NCBI GenBank assembly: GCA_023647555.1 | Contig: JALRLY010000271.1 | Span: 50,937 to 114,936, forward strand | Direction of reading: 5' to 3' | From: Pancytospora philotis | Lineage: Eukaryota > Microsporidia | Length of the DNA: 64,000 nucleotides | In this document: piece by piece, positions 27,877 to 36,795 of the stretch | Layout of the letters: every line of letters starts with the position of its first letter | Position numbering within the stretch: the first letter of the stretch is position 1 | Translations under genes and position numbers: made by a program | Notes under the pieces: generated by a model | Told to the model about the DNA's origin: nothing | The model's database searches: none | What the model saw: only the letters and a program-made list of their open reading frames with translations

Positions 27877-30078
27877 ATGCAGGTAGAACAAAGCCATGCG
27901 AGCCACGCGGACATGACCATGCCTGCGGACCAGACACCCCTGGCCGACAGACTGCTGGAGTACTTGGAAGGCAGCCGGAGCGTGCACACGCAGCTCCAGC
28001 AGATGGTGGACACCAACGCCGAGACCTTCGTCATCGATCTCAACAGTGTTCGGAGCTTCGATCCTGAGTTTTATGCGAGCATCCACGAGAATTTCCGCGC
28101 GAAGTACGAGGTGCTCGCCGCGTGCTTCCGCGAGTACGCGGTGCGGACGGTAGGCCGGCCGCTCGGGCTCTCCTTCACGAACGCGGCGAACCGCCTGCGC
28201 CTGCGCGAGCTGCGCACCGAGTATCTGCAGCGGCTGGTCGCCTTCAGCGGCACTGCCACGCGCAGCTCGCAGGTGCGCCCCGAGCTGCGCGAGGGCGTGT
28301 TCCTGTGCCAGGACTGCGGCACGCGCATAGCCGGCATCGAGCAGGAGTACCGCTACACGCCGCCCGTCTTCTGCCCGAACTCGCTGTGCACCAACCGCAG
28401 CAAGTTTGATGTGGTGCTCGAGGACTCCGGGTTCTGCAATTGGCAGCGCATAAATGTGCAGGAGAGCACCGAGGAGATCCCCGACGGCTCTCTGCCGCGG
28501 ATGATCGAGGTGATCGTGCGCGAGGGCATGGTGGAGAAGATCAAGCCGGGGAGCCATCTGCTCTTTACCGGGTATGCGGTGGTGGTGCCTACGGGCCCTG
28601 CGCTCATCGGTGCGAAGGCGTCTACGCCCGTGGCCGGCATGCCGCAGGAGAAAGCGCAAAGGCGCACGAAGGATCTGAACTACAAAATCTGCTTTATGTG
28701 CATCCACGCAGCAGAGGTAGGGAGTGAAGAAGATTGCAACGGTGTGCTCGCGTCAGCCGAGGTGACCGAGAAGAAGGTGCTGACCGAGGAGGAGATGCTT
28801 ACGATTGAGCGCATGCGCTCCACGCCTTCTCTCTATGAAAAGCTCGGCGAGTCGCTTTTCCCTACGATCCACGGGCATCCCAACATCAAGGCTGCGATTC
28901 TGCTTATGCTTGTAGGCGGTGTAGCAAAAAGGCGCGAGGTGCGGCTCAGAGGAGACATCAATGTGCTGCTGGTTGGCGATCCTGGGACTGCCAAATCGCA
29001 GTTCCTTAAGCAGACCGCTGCTGTGCATCCGCGCTCTGTCTACACCTCTGGAAAGTCCTCCTCCGCGGCCGGTCTTACGGCTGCTGTGGTGAAGGACACA
29101 GAGACCGGTGAGTTTACGATTGAGGCGGGCGCGCTGATGCTCTCCGATACGGGCGTATGCTGCATTGATGAGTTTGATAAGATGACGTACAAGGACCAGG
29201 TGAGTATCCACGAGGCTATGGAGCAGCAGACCATCACCATTGCCAAGGCTGGTATCAATGCTACGCTCAACAGCCGTACGTCCATTCTGGCCGCTGCCAA
29301 TCCCATCCACGGGCGGTACGATAAGCGCAAAACGCTCAGACAGAATGTGAATCTTTCAGCGCCCATTATGAGCCGTTTTGATCTTTACTTTGTTCTGATC
29401 GATGAGATTGACAAGGACCACGACAGGCGCATCTCCAGGAAAATCCTAGAGAACCATCTGGAGTATTCCCCGAGCCGTGATGAGGCAGCTACGCTCAACA
29501 TCAAGCCATTTACTGTGGAGGAGGCGATGCTTTACATCAACTACGTAAAGAACAAAAAGCCGCAGCTGTCAGAGGAGGCCACCGATGTGCTCGTAGGGAA
29601 GTACACTACGCTAAGGCAGGACTCCCTCGTTAACACCAACAACTACAAGATGACAGCCAGGCATCTGGAGTCTCTGATCCGTCTGTCCGAGGCGCTGGCT
29701 AAGATCCACAACGATCCGGTGGTGGGCCCGGCCTATGTGGAGGAGGCGGCCCGTCTGCTCAAATCCTCGGTCATCCAGGTGAGCAGCCCGGACATCAACC
29801 TTGTGTGCAAGGAGGGAGACGATGACTTTGTCATCTCCAACAAGGACTATCTGAAGATCCTCAACTCCATCGTGTACCTCGTAAAATCGCTGTCGCTTAG
29901 CAGAGGGCAGCTCGTGGAGAAGTACCTGGAATACATCGAAGAGTCCATTCCCTCTACAGAGGCGCTCGAGGCGGAGAAGCGCAAATGCGAGAGGGCCGTT
30001 GCGTTCCTTATCGAGAAGGAGGGTGTGATGTTCGAGGTTGAGGGTGTGGTGTACGTGCATCCGAACTACGATTGCTGA
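27877..30078 (+). CDS. MCM6: Replicative helicase subunit Mcm6
   Basis: 733 residues from the ATG at 27877, which follows AAAATTTTTAGCCACC; the frame opens 25 codons earlier without a leader. The zinc module C-x2-C...C-x4-C is at about 144-172. The AAA+ core has GDPGTAKS (Walker A, near 367), CIDEFDKM (Walker B, near 428) and SRFDL (arginine finger, near 498). The text NLSAPIMSRFDLYF is specific for Mcm6 among the six paralogues. Mcm2-7 unwinds DNA at replication forks. The C-terminal winged helix is present; the long N-terminal extension of yeast Mcm6 (1017 residues) is gone. Confidence 0.95.
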   Translation: MQVEQSHASHADMTMPADQTPLADRLLEYLEGSRSVHTQLQQMVDTNAETFVIDLNSVRSFDPEFYASIHENFRAKYEVLAACFREYAVRTVGRPLGLSFTNAANRLRLRELRTEYLQRLVAFSGTATRSSQVRPELREGVFLCQDCGTRIAGIEQEYRYTPPVFCPNSLCTNRSKFDVVLEDSGFCNWQRINVQESTEEIPDGSLPRMIEVIVREGMVEKIKPGSHLLFTGYAVVVPTGPALIGAKASTPVAGMPQEKAQRRTKDLNYKICFMCIHAAEVGSEEDCNGVLASAEVTEKKVLTEEEMLTIERMRSTPSLYEKLGESLFPTIHGHPNIKAAILLMLVGGVAKRREVRLRGDINVLLVGDPGTAKSQFLKQTAAVHPRSVYTSGKSSSAAGLTAAVVKDTETGEFTIEAGALMLSDTGVCCIDEFDKMTYKDQVSIHEAMEQQTITIAKAGINATLNSRTSILAAANPIHGRYDKRKTLRQNVNLSAPIMSRFDLYFVLIDEIDKDHDRRISRKILENHLEYSPSRDEAATLNIKPFTVEEAMLYINYVKNKKPQLSEEATDVLVGKYTTLRQDSLVNTNNYKMTARHLESLIRLSEALAKIHNDPVVGPAYVEEAARLLKSSVIQVSSPDINLVCKEGDDDFVISNKDYLKILNSIVYLVKSLSLSRGQLVEKYLEYIEESIPSTEALEAEKRKCERAVAFLIEKEGVMFEVEGVVYVHPNYDC

Positions 30079-30289
30079 TTGGAGTAAATTGCTGTCTCAT
30101 TTAGTAGCTTAATTAATTAGTATTTGTTTAAATATAGCTCTGCTGGTATATCTTTGAGTTCTTTTAATGCTTTATGACTTTAAATTACGATAGCCTTGAT
30201 TTGAATTGATATTTTAAGTAAGCAGCTTTCTGTATGTCGTATCACTTTATTAAAAATCCATAAGTAATGCTAAAAAGTTTGATTTATTC

Positions 30290-31576
30290 TCAACGATTAC
30301 ACTCTATTGCACTGGAACCCTGGCCGCTCTTATCCCCGCCTGCCTTTACAAAAAGCCCGTAAAACCCATCCATTGTGTTCTTAAAGTCAGCATCGCCCAT
30401 CTCCCCCGCCGCCTTCACAAGACGATCTACAGCAGACCGCTCAAGCGTATGCACAATTCTGCTAAACAAGGTGTATGCGTGTATGTTAGATCTCAGATCC
30501 TGCACGCCGATTTGCAAAATATCCAGTAGTAGCCTCGCGGGCATCAGGCGCAGCAGGCCAGGCTCGGTATCGAGCATCCTCTGCCATCTTATCGCATTTT
30601 GCGGCTCCAAAAAATATGCCTTCATGTTTTCCGCCGCCCAGTTGTCGTTCTTGCCTTGCTTCTTTTGAACATGCGCAATATACTGCAGCACAAAGTACGG
30701 GCTCACATCCTCATGGCTCGCATCTGTTATGTACGACAGAACTGTTTGCACTCGATCATCACAGAAATCTAGGCGATACAGCATTAAGGCAGCATGCTCG
30801 TCTTTCCTAGAAGTAAAACTTTCGAGCAGGGGCTTGGAAAAATATTTCTGGTCTATTCCGTATTCGGACGCTGTCTTTGTGATCTGCTCGAGGAAGTCCT
30901 GCACAGCATAAGATGCAGCCCCGTATTCATTTCCTATGCCAGCAAACCCAGTTTTGATTATATCGCGGAGCTTGTTCTGCACGGCTTCCTCCCCGCCATT
31001 TCTATCATGATGATGCGCACCGAACAGAAACAGCGTCAGATCGTACCTCCCGTACGGATTCTGCTTCGAAATTCGTTTGTGAAATTCTGCGAACGGAAGC
31101 TCGCATAGCTCCTTAACAGCCTCTTCCAGCCCCTTGATCGTTTCATCTATCCGCGTGCACAGCAGCTCATTACTGATGCCAGCGAGCTGTGCATAATTGC
31201 CGGTCTTCAGCTTCCCGCATTCGAAGCGGATAGTATTTGCGACCATAGCGTATTCAAAAATTAGTGTCTGCTTCGCGATACTCTCCTTTACGTATTTAAC
31301 AGGATCAGCCTTGGAAAGTATATCAACCACCAGTGTCTCTATCAGCTTTGGAATCTCGTACTTTCTGACAGGCTCGGTAAGATTCTTGGTGTTCACACAC
31401 AAAGCGTTGAAAATCGTTCTTTCACGCTCAACCTGCTTTGTGAGGACAGCCTTGAACGGACTAATTTTATTCAGCAAGTGCGTCTGTTTTCTATAAGGCA
31501 TGCCGGGCTGCATCAGCGCTCCCCCAAATAGCGAAAGAAGCACAGTGCCTAACGCCAGAGATGTAACGGCCACCAT
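30290..31576 (-). CDS. Secreted-family protein D, apparent N/C chimera
   Basis: 428 residues, function unknown. The start, MVAVTSLALGTVLLSLFGGA, is the N-type signal peptide. Residues to about 260 follow the N-type unit: HLLNKISPFK, SILSKADPVKYVKE, and FHKRISKQNPYGRYDLTLFLF. From about residue 285 the text switches to C-type: EDVSPYFVLQYIAHVQKK, and the end GDADFKNTMDGFYGL corresponds to the C-unit end (GDA-x-F-x-x-x-x-x-GF). N-type units instead have VSLRFVVNFLxRN and a FDDQGLRP block at these places. The simplest reading is a single unit made by recombination between N and C halves. No nuclear signal is present. The leader is AAATTTTTTATCCCCTCATTA. Confidence 0.75.
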   Translation of the reverse strand: MVAVTSLALGTVLLSLFGGALMQPGMPYRKQTHLLNKISPFKAVLTKQVERERTIFNALCVNTKNLTEPVRKYEIPKLIETLVVDILSKADPVKYVKESIAKQTLIFEYAMVANTIRFECGKLKTGNYAQLAGISNELLCTRIDETIKGLEEAVKELCELPFAEFHKRISKQNPYGRYDLTLFLFGAHHHDRNGGEEAVQNKLRDIIKTGFAGIGNEYGAASYAVQDFLEQITKTASEYGIDQKYFSKPLLESFTSRKDEHAALMLYRLDFCDDRVQTVLSYITDASHEDVSPYFVLQYIAHVQKKQGKNDNWAAENMKAYFLEPQNAIRWQRMLDTEPGLLRLMPARLLLDILQIGVQDLRSNIHAYTLFSRIVHTLERSAVDRLVKAAGEMGDADFKNTMDGFYGLFVKAGGDKSGQGSSAIECNR

Positions 31577-31830
31577 TAATGAGGGGATAAAAAATTTACG
31601 CGAATAATTTGGAGGGTTGCCATGCCGTAGCGGTGACCATGGGGAATGGCGCGTACACCACTGGAGTGCGTCATTGCTATAGCATAGAGTGTAGAATTAC
31701 CGGCCAAAAAAATTAAAGCAGAGGTTGGCGGGCCACTTTCGCATTTCGTTTCCTGATTGAGTAGCACTGGCGTCATATGCTTGGTATGTACGAGGGGCCT
31801 CCTGCGTTATAAAAAAATTATGATAGAATC

Positions 31831-31870
31831 ATGCGATTTAATTAATACTGGACCAAATGTCTATTCGTGC
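31831..31870. repeat. Cluster 3'-flank repeat, copy 1
   Basis: GCGATTTAATTAATACTGGACCAAATGTCTATTCGTGC. Copies at 38248-38286 and 41143-41181 share GC-ATTTAATAAA and a CCAAA-GTCTGT core. They are the 3' flanks of fused genes E, H and I and show that duplications carried flanking DNA. Confidence 0.75.
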
Positions 31871-31961
31871 CTCTATTTAGAGTCGAATCCCAAGACATCG
31901 ATGGTTCATTATCTTCCGTTGTACTGGGCACGTGTCTGCCATCCTTGCCCTGTCTGTTCTG
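31868..31961 (-). pseudogene. Decayed C-terminal tail of gene E
   Basis: Past the stop of gene E, the same frame gives KDGRHVPSTTED, comparable to the EDGGRMPGAMEED of gene H. After a frame shift it gives IDVLGFDSK and a stop, matching IDIVGLDSD-stop of gene H and IDVVGLNTD-stop of gene F. This is direct evidence that E once ended with the same acidic tail. Confidence 0.7.
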
Positions 31962-34505
31962 CTAGCCCTGTTCGCCCGCCTGGGCAGCCACCGCTGAATC
32001 AAGGAAGCCACGCTGTGCGGACTCAATAAAGCTAGCGTCGCCGCACTGCCCCGCTTCGTTGACAAGGACACCGACGACAAACGGGTCGAATGTCTGTGAT
32101 ATCGTGCTGAATAGGCGGGGCAGGCCGCTTCTAAGCGCCTGTGTTTTCCAGTAGGCGTGCAGAAGCCTAGCCAGCACCTTATAAGGCATGCGACGTAGAA
32201 TATCAGGGTTGCCGGTGATCATCTGCTGCCTATCGACTGCGAGGGCAGGCAGCGCGAAGAAATGCACCTGCGCCTCCAGCGCCCACTGGTCGTCCTTGCC
32301 CAACTTACTTTGAATGCGCGGGATGTACTGCAGCACGAAGAAAGGATCAATATGCCGGTGCTCTGCGCTCATTAAGTACAGCAGAATACATTCCTCGGCT
32401 TTGATTTTTTTGAAAATGATCCTGTCCAGCGCCTCCACGACCTTAGTATTGCCCTGCGATGTTAAGATCCGAAGCACAACGTCTCTAAGCTTGTACTTGG
32501 CTGTCTCCTTCTTGCACAGATTTTTTTCAAGCTCACTGATCAGGCTCACAACGTAAGGAGTGAATGCATCAGAGCCCCTGTCCATCTCGTCGCACCAGGC
32601 CTTCAGAATCGCCTCGAGATGAGCCTGCACAGCCTGCACGCCATTCTTTTCATCTTTGAATAAATAATCGATAGCGTCACGCGGATAGTCATAGCTTTTA
32701 TACATGGCAAGAAACTCGCGGGGCGCAAGCGCGAGCTGTCGGTCAATTTGCACCTGCAGGAAATCGATCGCTTTTTGAGCATCGCGCGGCGGCTCTTTGC
32801 CATGGGGAACGATAAGCTCTGCTTCAAGCTCATCGGTCAGAACCTCAGTCGTGGTCGTAATGCGAATAATGCTGGCAAGCAGCTTAAGGTCCGAAAGCCC
32901 CGTTTTATCTTTTAGCAGCCCATCTATGTGGCTCCTAAGACTCCCAGCCCTCAGTGCACACCTTGTGATTCGATGCACCATGTTTGGCAGTATGGTATCT
33001 ATCTTATACTTTCTCGGGTCGCCCTCTGCATAACCCTGCTCATTGCGCAGTATACTAAGTGCACGCCTATTTATAACCTCCACCACTGTCCTATCATTTT
33101 TCTTCGTGCTCGGAAAATATTCTGTGAGAGGGCTGATTTGCTCAAATAATATGACTGCTTCGCGATATTTTCCACGCCTCCTCGATGCCGCAGATGCGCA
33201 CTCAGCAGTAAATGCCGCCAGCTCTGTCGCACTGCGCATCTTTTTAGCGGAGCCATCATCTTCAGCTGCATCGCGCCTCTTTCTACTTTGTTCGCTGCTG
33301 GGCTTATCCTGTGCACTTGATGCGAGCGGCGTGGGATGCATCTTCATCCCATCCAGCAGACCGGTTCTATCGGGATCGTTCTCTGCGAGCTCCATGACCC
33401 CGCTGACAGTGCGAGGGTCCACCATCTCAGACATGAACTGCGCCAGCTCCGGCACTATCGGCCTCAGCCCCTGGTCGTCGAAGCACGTGCACAGCATGTA
33501 GTAGAACTGTTCAGACGGCGCGTCCCTTCTGAAGCCCGACAGGTGCGGCTCTCTAAAGAAGTCGAGCAGCCGCTCCTTCACCCACGTGCAGCTCTCGTTG
33601 AGCCACAACCGGTTACGAATCAAAAAATTCACCACGAAACGAAGGCTCACGTCTTTATCCCCGCCGCTGGTTATGTATTGCAGAACCCTGTCCTTTGTAA
33701 TCCCCTCCCATTCTAAATGATCCACCATCGCGACAGCGCCGTAATCCTCCTTGGAGGTCAGGTGCTTGAGCAAAATCTTTGTGAAATCGAACTTGTCTAT
33801 TTTGTAGACGGATATGGCACTGCTAAGATAACTGAGAAAAGTTCGCACCGGCCGATAAATAGCGCTATAACCGTTCTCTACTTTAGGAAGTCCAGTATCA
33901 ATTATATCACAGAACCTCTTGCGCACGCCTTCCTCCTTGCCTTCTGTGTACGCAATGAACAGATACAACATCTGATCGTACCTGCCTATCGGATTTTGCC
34001 GTAGACTTTCCATGTAGAATGCTTCAAACGGAAGCTTGCATTTATCGCTAACGAATTCATCCAATTCCTTGCGAGTGTTGTCCATCAGTGCCCACAGCTT
34101 CTCATTGGCGGCACCGGCGTGCTGAGTGCTGTCCCTCAGAATTCTAAGTTTTAAGCGGATGGCATTTGCGATCATGGCGCGCTCAAAAATCAGTGACTTG
34201 CTCACAATCTTCTCATTGATAAACGCGATTGGTTGAGCGTTCTCGAATATAGCGGCCACTAGCATTTCTATCAGCTCAGAGGCCCTATGCTGCTTGGCTG
34301 CGGCAGTAATCTTCCCGGCGCGCTTACAAAATCCATTAAAAATATCTTTTTCATGCCTGTTCCACTTATTAGCGACTTCGTTGAACGGGCTGATAGCTCT
34401 CATAGATAGCTCAATTTTCGTACCAGTTTTTTTGGGTTTCGTCGATGCCTCCACGAATAGTGCAACAAAGGCAGTGCCCAACGCCAGAGCTCTAACTGCC
34501 ACCAT
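31962..34505 (-). CDS. Secreted fused protein E: N unit + nuclear signal + C unit
   Basis: 847 residues from the ATG at 34505, after AAAAATTTTGCGCCCCGTT. Signal peptide VRALALGTAFVALFVEAST. The N unit (about 25-400) has AISPFNEV, a FENAQPIAFINEKIV block, FCDIIDTGLP, and DVSLRFVVNFLIRNRLWLN. At residues 408-424 lies RKRRDAAEDDGSAKKMR, a classic bipartite nuclear localisation signal. The linker that follows (ELAAFTAECASAAS) aligns without gaps to the signal peptide of gene F. The C unit (about 455-840) has EQISPLTEY, AWCDEMDRGSDAFTPYVVSL and DPFFVLQYIPRIQ. The protein now ends before the acidic tail kept by gene H. No enzyme motif is visible. I infer a secreted protein that could act in the host nucleus. 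Confidence 0.8.
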   Translation of the reverse strand: MVAVRALALGTAFVALFVEASTKPKKTGTKIELSMRAISPFNEVANKWNRHEKDIFNGFCKRAGKITAAAKQHRASELIEMLVAAIFENAQPIAFINEKIVSKSLIFERAMIANAIRLKLRILRDSTQHAGAANEKLWALMDNTRKELDEFVSDKCKLPFEAFYMESLRQNPIGRYDQMLYLFIAYTEGKEEGVRKRFCDIIDTGLPKVENGYSAIYRPVRTFLSYLSSAISVYKIDKFDFTKILLKHLTSKEDYGAVAMVDHLEWEGITKDRVLQYITSGGDKDVSLRFVVNFLIRNRLWLNESCTWVKERLLDFFREPHLSGFRRDAPSEQFYYMLCTCFDDQGLRPIVPELAQFMSEMVDPRTVSGVMELAENDPDRTGLLDGMKMHPTPLASSAQDKPSSEQSRKRRDAAEDDGSAKKMRSATELAAFTAECASAASRRRGKYREAVILFEQISPLTEYFPSTKKNDRTVVEVINRRALSILRNEQGYAEGDPRKYKIDTILPNMVHRITRCALRAGSLRSHIDGLLKDKTGLSDLKLLASIIRITTTTEVLTDELEAELIVPHGKEPPRDAQKAIDFLQVQIDRQLALAPREFLAMYKSYDYPRDAIDYLFKDEKNGVQAVQAHLEAILKAWCDEMDRGSDAFTPYVVSLISELEKNLCKKETAKYKLRDVVLRILTSQGNTKVVEALDRIIFKKIKAEECILLYLMSAEHRHIDPFFVLQYIPRIQSKLGKDDQWALEAQVHFFALPALAVDRQQMITGNPDILRRMPYKVLARLLHAYWKTQALRSGLPRLFSTISQTFDPFVVGVLVNEAGQCGDASFIESAQRGFLDSAVAAQAGEQG
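33234..33284 (-). other. Bipartite nuclear localisation signal of E (residues 408-424)
   Basis: Two basic clusters, RKRR and KKMR, separated by nine residues of which four are acidic, fitting the importin-alpha bipartite pattern. The same residues 408-424 carry RKRH...KKAR in genes H and I. Confidence 0.75.
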
Positions 34506-35008
34506 AACGGGGCGCAAAATTTTTACAAAATTAATGCAGTAGCTAAGAGGGCAATAGGATATCGCACCAGCTGTTGAGCTACGCGTCTACCAATAAATTT
34601 ACCAAACTTAGAGCGTATAGTATTTTGATATTTTAAATTGTGTGTGCATCCCGCAATTTTCTTCACGGCGCCAGCGCCGTATATTTCGTACGCACGAGGA
34701 GCTCCATGCTGATCGCGAAATAAGACAAGAGTTTGGTGGCAGTTCTGCAATTGGCTGCCACCCGCAGATTGTGGGTCACAAAGTGCTTCCTGACCGGACC
34801 GAGAAGGCTTTGCTTGCTCGGCCAGTTTAAGGCAGACGCTGGATGGCGCTCAACGGGCAGGGATCGTAATGAATGTAAAGCAGTTTAAAAAACCGTGGCA
34901 AGCTTACAGCGCTTTGTGTTGACGAGGGCAGCCGCCTTCTCTCATACCAAATAATCGAGCAAACTATGCAATTTAATAAACACTCTATCAGACTATTGGT
35001 TTGCGCTA
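34506..35008. other. Intergenic gap between family genes F and E
   Basis: 503 bases. The left end is the leader of E (AAAAATTTT at 34517-34526). The right end, about 34970-35008, is the 3' flank of F with GCAATTTAATAAAC. The middle has no open frame with a leader. Confidence 0.5.
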
Positions 35009-36406
35009 CTAATCAGTGTTTAATCCCACTACATCGATAAATTCATCCTCCACCACTGCAACGGGTGTCTGACCACCGTCCTCGTTCCGTGCACACTGTT
35101 GGCCTTGCTCGGTCCGCTGGCAATGTAGCGCCTCCATCTGGGCGGCCGCTGCTGAATCAAAAAACCCGCCCTGTGCGGACTCAATGAAGTCCGCTTTGTC
35201 GCTTTTATTCACCGCATCCCTAAGACTCTCGAAGATATCTGGCTCAACTGTCTGTAAAATCATGTAGTAAAAGCAAGGCAAGCCACTTCTAAATGCTGGT
35301 ACTTCCCAGTAGGAATACAGCAGGCTCAGCAGTAATCTAACAGACATGAGGCGTAATATCTGAGGATTGCTGATGATCACCAACTGCCGCTCGACTGCGT
35401 GGGCTGGCATCATAAAGTATCGCAGCTGCAGTTCCAGCATCCGCTGCTCGTCCATATCTAATTCGCTTTGAATATGCAGCATGTACTGCAGCACAAACCA
35501 CGGACTGACAGACCGATGTTCTTCACCCATTATGTACGCCAGAATGACTTCCTCGGTTTTATTTTTTCTGAATACAATCTCGTCCAGCGCTTCCACAACC
35601 TTGGTATTCGTCTGGGATGTTAAGACCGAGAGCATGATATTTCTGAGATTGTACTGGCATGCTTTCTCTGCCCACAGATCTGTTTCAAGTTCATTGATCA
35701 GGCTCACGATATAGGGAGTAAATGAATCAGAGCCCCTGTTCATCTCATCGCACCACGCGCCCATGATCGCCTCAAAACAGCTCTGCACCGCATGTGTGCC
35801 ATTCTTTTCCTCTTTGACCAGGTATGCTATGGTGTCATATGGATTATCGTGGTATTTGTTCACAGAGATAAATTGTCTAGGCGAAAACTTGAATTGCTGC
35901 GCAGCTTCCTTTCGTAGAATCGATATCGCCTCTTCAGCCTTACTGGGCAGATTCTCGCTCACGGGAACGATGAGATCGGCCTCTAAGCCTCTGGTTACTA
36001 CCTTGGTAGTAGTTGCAACGCGAAGAATGTTTGCAAGCAGAGTGAGCTCCAATGGTCCCCTTTTATCTCTTAGCAACTTATTTATGCAGCTTCTGAGGCA
36101 CCTAGCCCTTAGTACACACGTTGTAATTCTATGTATCATGTTCGGCGTTGCGCTGCTTCCCCCATATCTATTCGGATCTCCCTCCGCACAGCCCTGCTCT
36201 TTGCGCAGAATACTGAGTGCGCGCGAATTTATAACCTCTACTACTGCTTTATCGGTTATCTTCGCGCTTGGAATACATTTACCATACGGACTGATGCGGT
36301 TGAGTATGTCGGCCGTTGCACGACGACTTCCAGCTTTACGTGGAACTCCAGATGCGATCACAGCGGCGAATGCTGCAAGCCACGTTAATCCCGTTCCAGC
36401 CATCAT
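35009..36406 (-). CDS. Secreted-family protein F, stand-alone C-type unit
   Basis: 465 residues, function unknown. ATG after GCAAAATTTTCACCCTTT. Signal peptide MMAGTGLTWLAAFAAVIASG. The body matches the C half of the fused proteins throughout: NRISPYGK, KAVVEVINSRALSILRKEQG, AWCDEMNRGSDSFTPYIVSL, VSPWFVLQYMLHIQ and a DKADFIESAQGGFFDSAA end. It keeps the acidic tail ending FIDVVGLNTD, otherwise found only in gene H. It lies directly downstream of gene G, an N-type unit on the same strand. G and F together therefore have the same order as one fused protein. Confidence 0.8.
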   Translation of the reverse strand: MMAGTGLTWLAAFAAVIASGVPRKAGSRRATADILNRISPYGKCIPSAKITDKAVVEVINSRALSILRKEQGCAEGDPNRYGGSSATPNMIHRITTCVLRARCLRSCINKLLRDKRGPLELTLLANILRVATTTKVVTRGLEADLIVPVSENLPSKAEEAISILRKEAAQQFKFSPRQFISVNKYHDNPYDTIAYLVKEEKNGTHAVQSCFEAIMGAWCDEMNRGSDSFTPYIVSLINELETDLWAEKACQYNLRNIMLSVLTSQTNTKVVEALDEIVFRKNKTEEVILAYIMGEEHRSVSPWFVLQYMLHIQSELDMDEQRMLELQLRYFMMPAHAVERQLVIISNPQILRLMSVRLLLSLLYSYWEVPAFRSGLPCFYYMILQTVEPDIFESLRDAVNKSDKADFIESAQGGFFDSAAAAQMEALHCQRTEQGQQCARNEDGGQTPVAVVEDEFIDVVGLNTD

Positions 36407-36795
36407 AAAGGGTGAAAATTTTGCGGCAAAATTTCTGTCGTTAATTTATTAACGGTGGCGCCAGAGCGCCCTGCGTTTACAAACGCTGCAGAGCATGGCA
36501 AATATATTGTATTTGCGGTGGTGCAAATTTGATAGCAGCAGTAAATGGCATCAGCCCACGATAGTAGCAGTCAAACACAGAACCACAAATAATGTAAGGC
36601 AGTGTAAAAAAATAATATGAACGCGAACTGGCTCGTTCGGCCCTCTTAATATTCTGCTATTTAAATAAATCGCACACAGTAGCTAGCAATTTAATTAAAG
36701 ATATTTAATCTACTTATTAAACCAAATAATAGCATTCAAGCTGCGTACTTTCTAGCACTGTAAACATCTCCTGCCGCATCGCGCCCCTATTTGTT
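36407..36795. other. Gap between G and F with remains of a nuclear-signal linker
   Basis: 389 bases. About 36721-36795 carries the decayed nuclear-signal linker of gene G. The left end is the leader of gene F (AAAATTTT at 36415-36422). Otherwise AT-rich without genes. Confidence 0.6.
36721..36795 (-). pseudogene. In-frame remnant of the nuclear localisation signal behind gene G
   Basis: Read on in the frame of gene G past its stop (codon 406, TGA) and a second stop (codon 409, TAG), the codons 410-425 give GRDAAGDVYSARKYAA. In the fused genes residues 410-425 read RRDAAEDDGSAKKMRS or close variants. The register is exact with no gap since the start codon, and the DNA shares GGCGCGATGC with gene E. 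Codon 409 is AAG in E, H and I and TAG here. Confidence 0.85.

Larger units (their letters stand above)
31577..31961. other. Gap holding the decayed tail of family gene E
   Basis: 385 bases. The right end (about 31865-31961) contains the remains of the acidic C-tail of gene E. The conserved 3' flank of the cluster (TTTAAT-TAATACTGGACC) is at 31831-31870. The left end is the leader of gene D. No separate gene seen. Confidence 0.6.
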
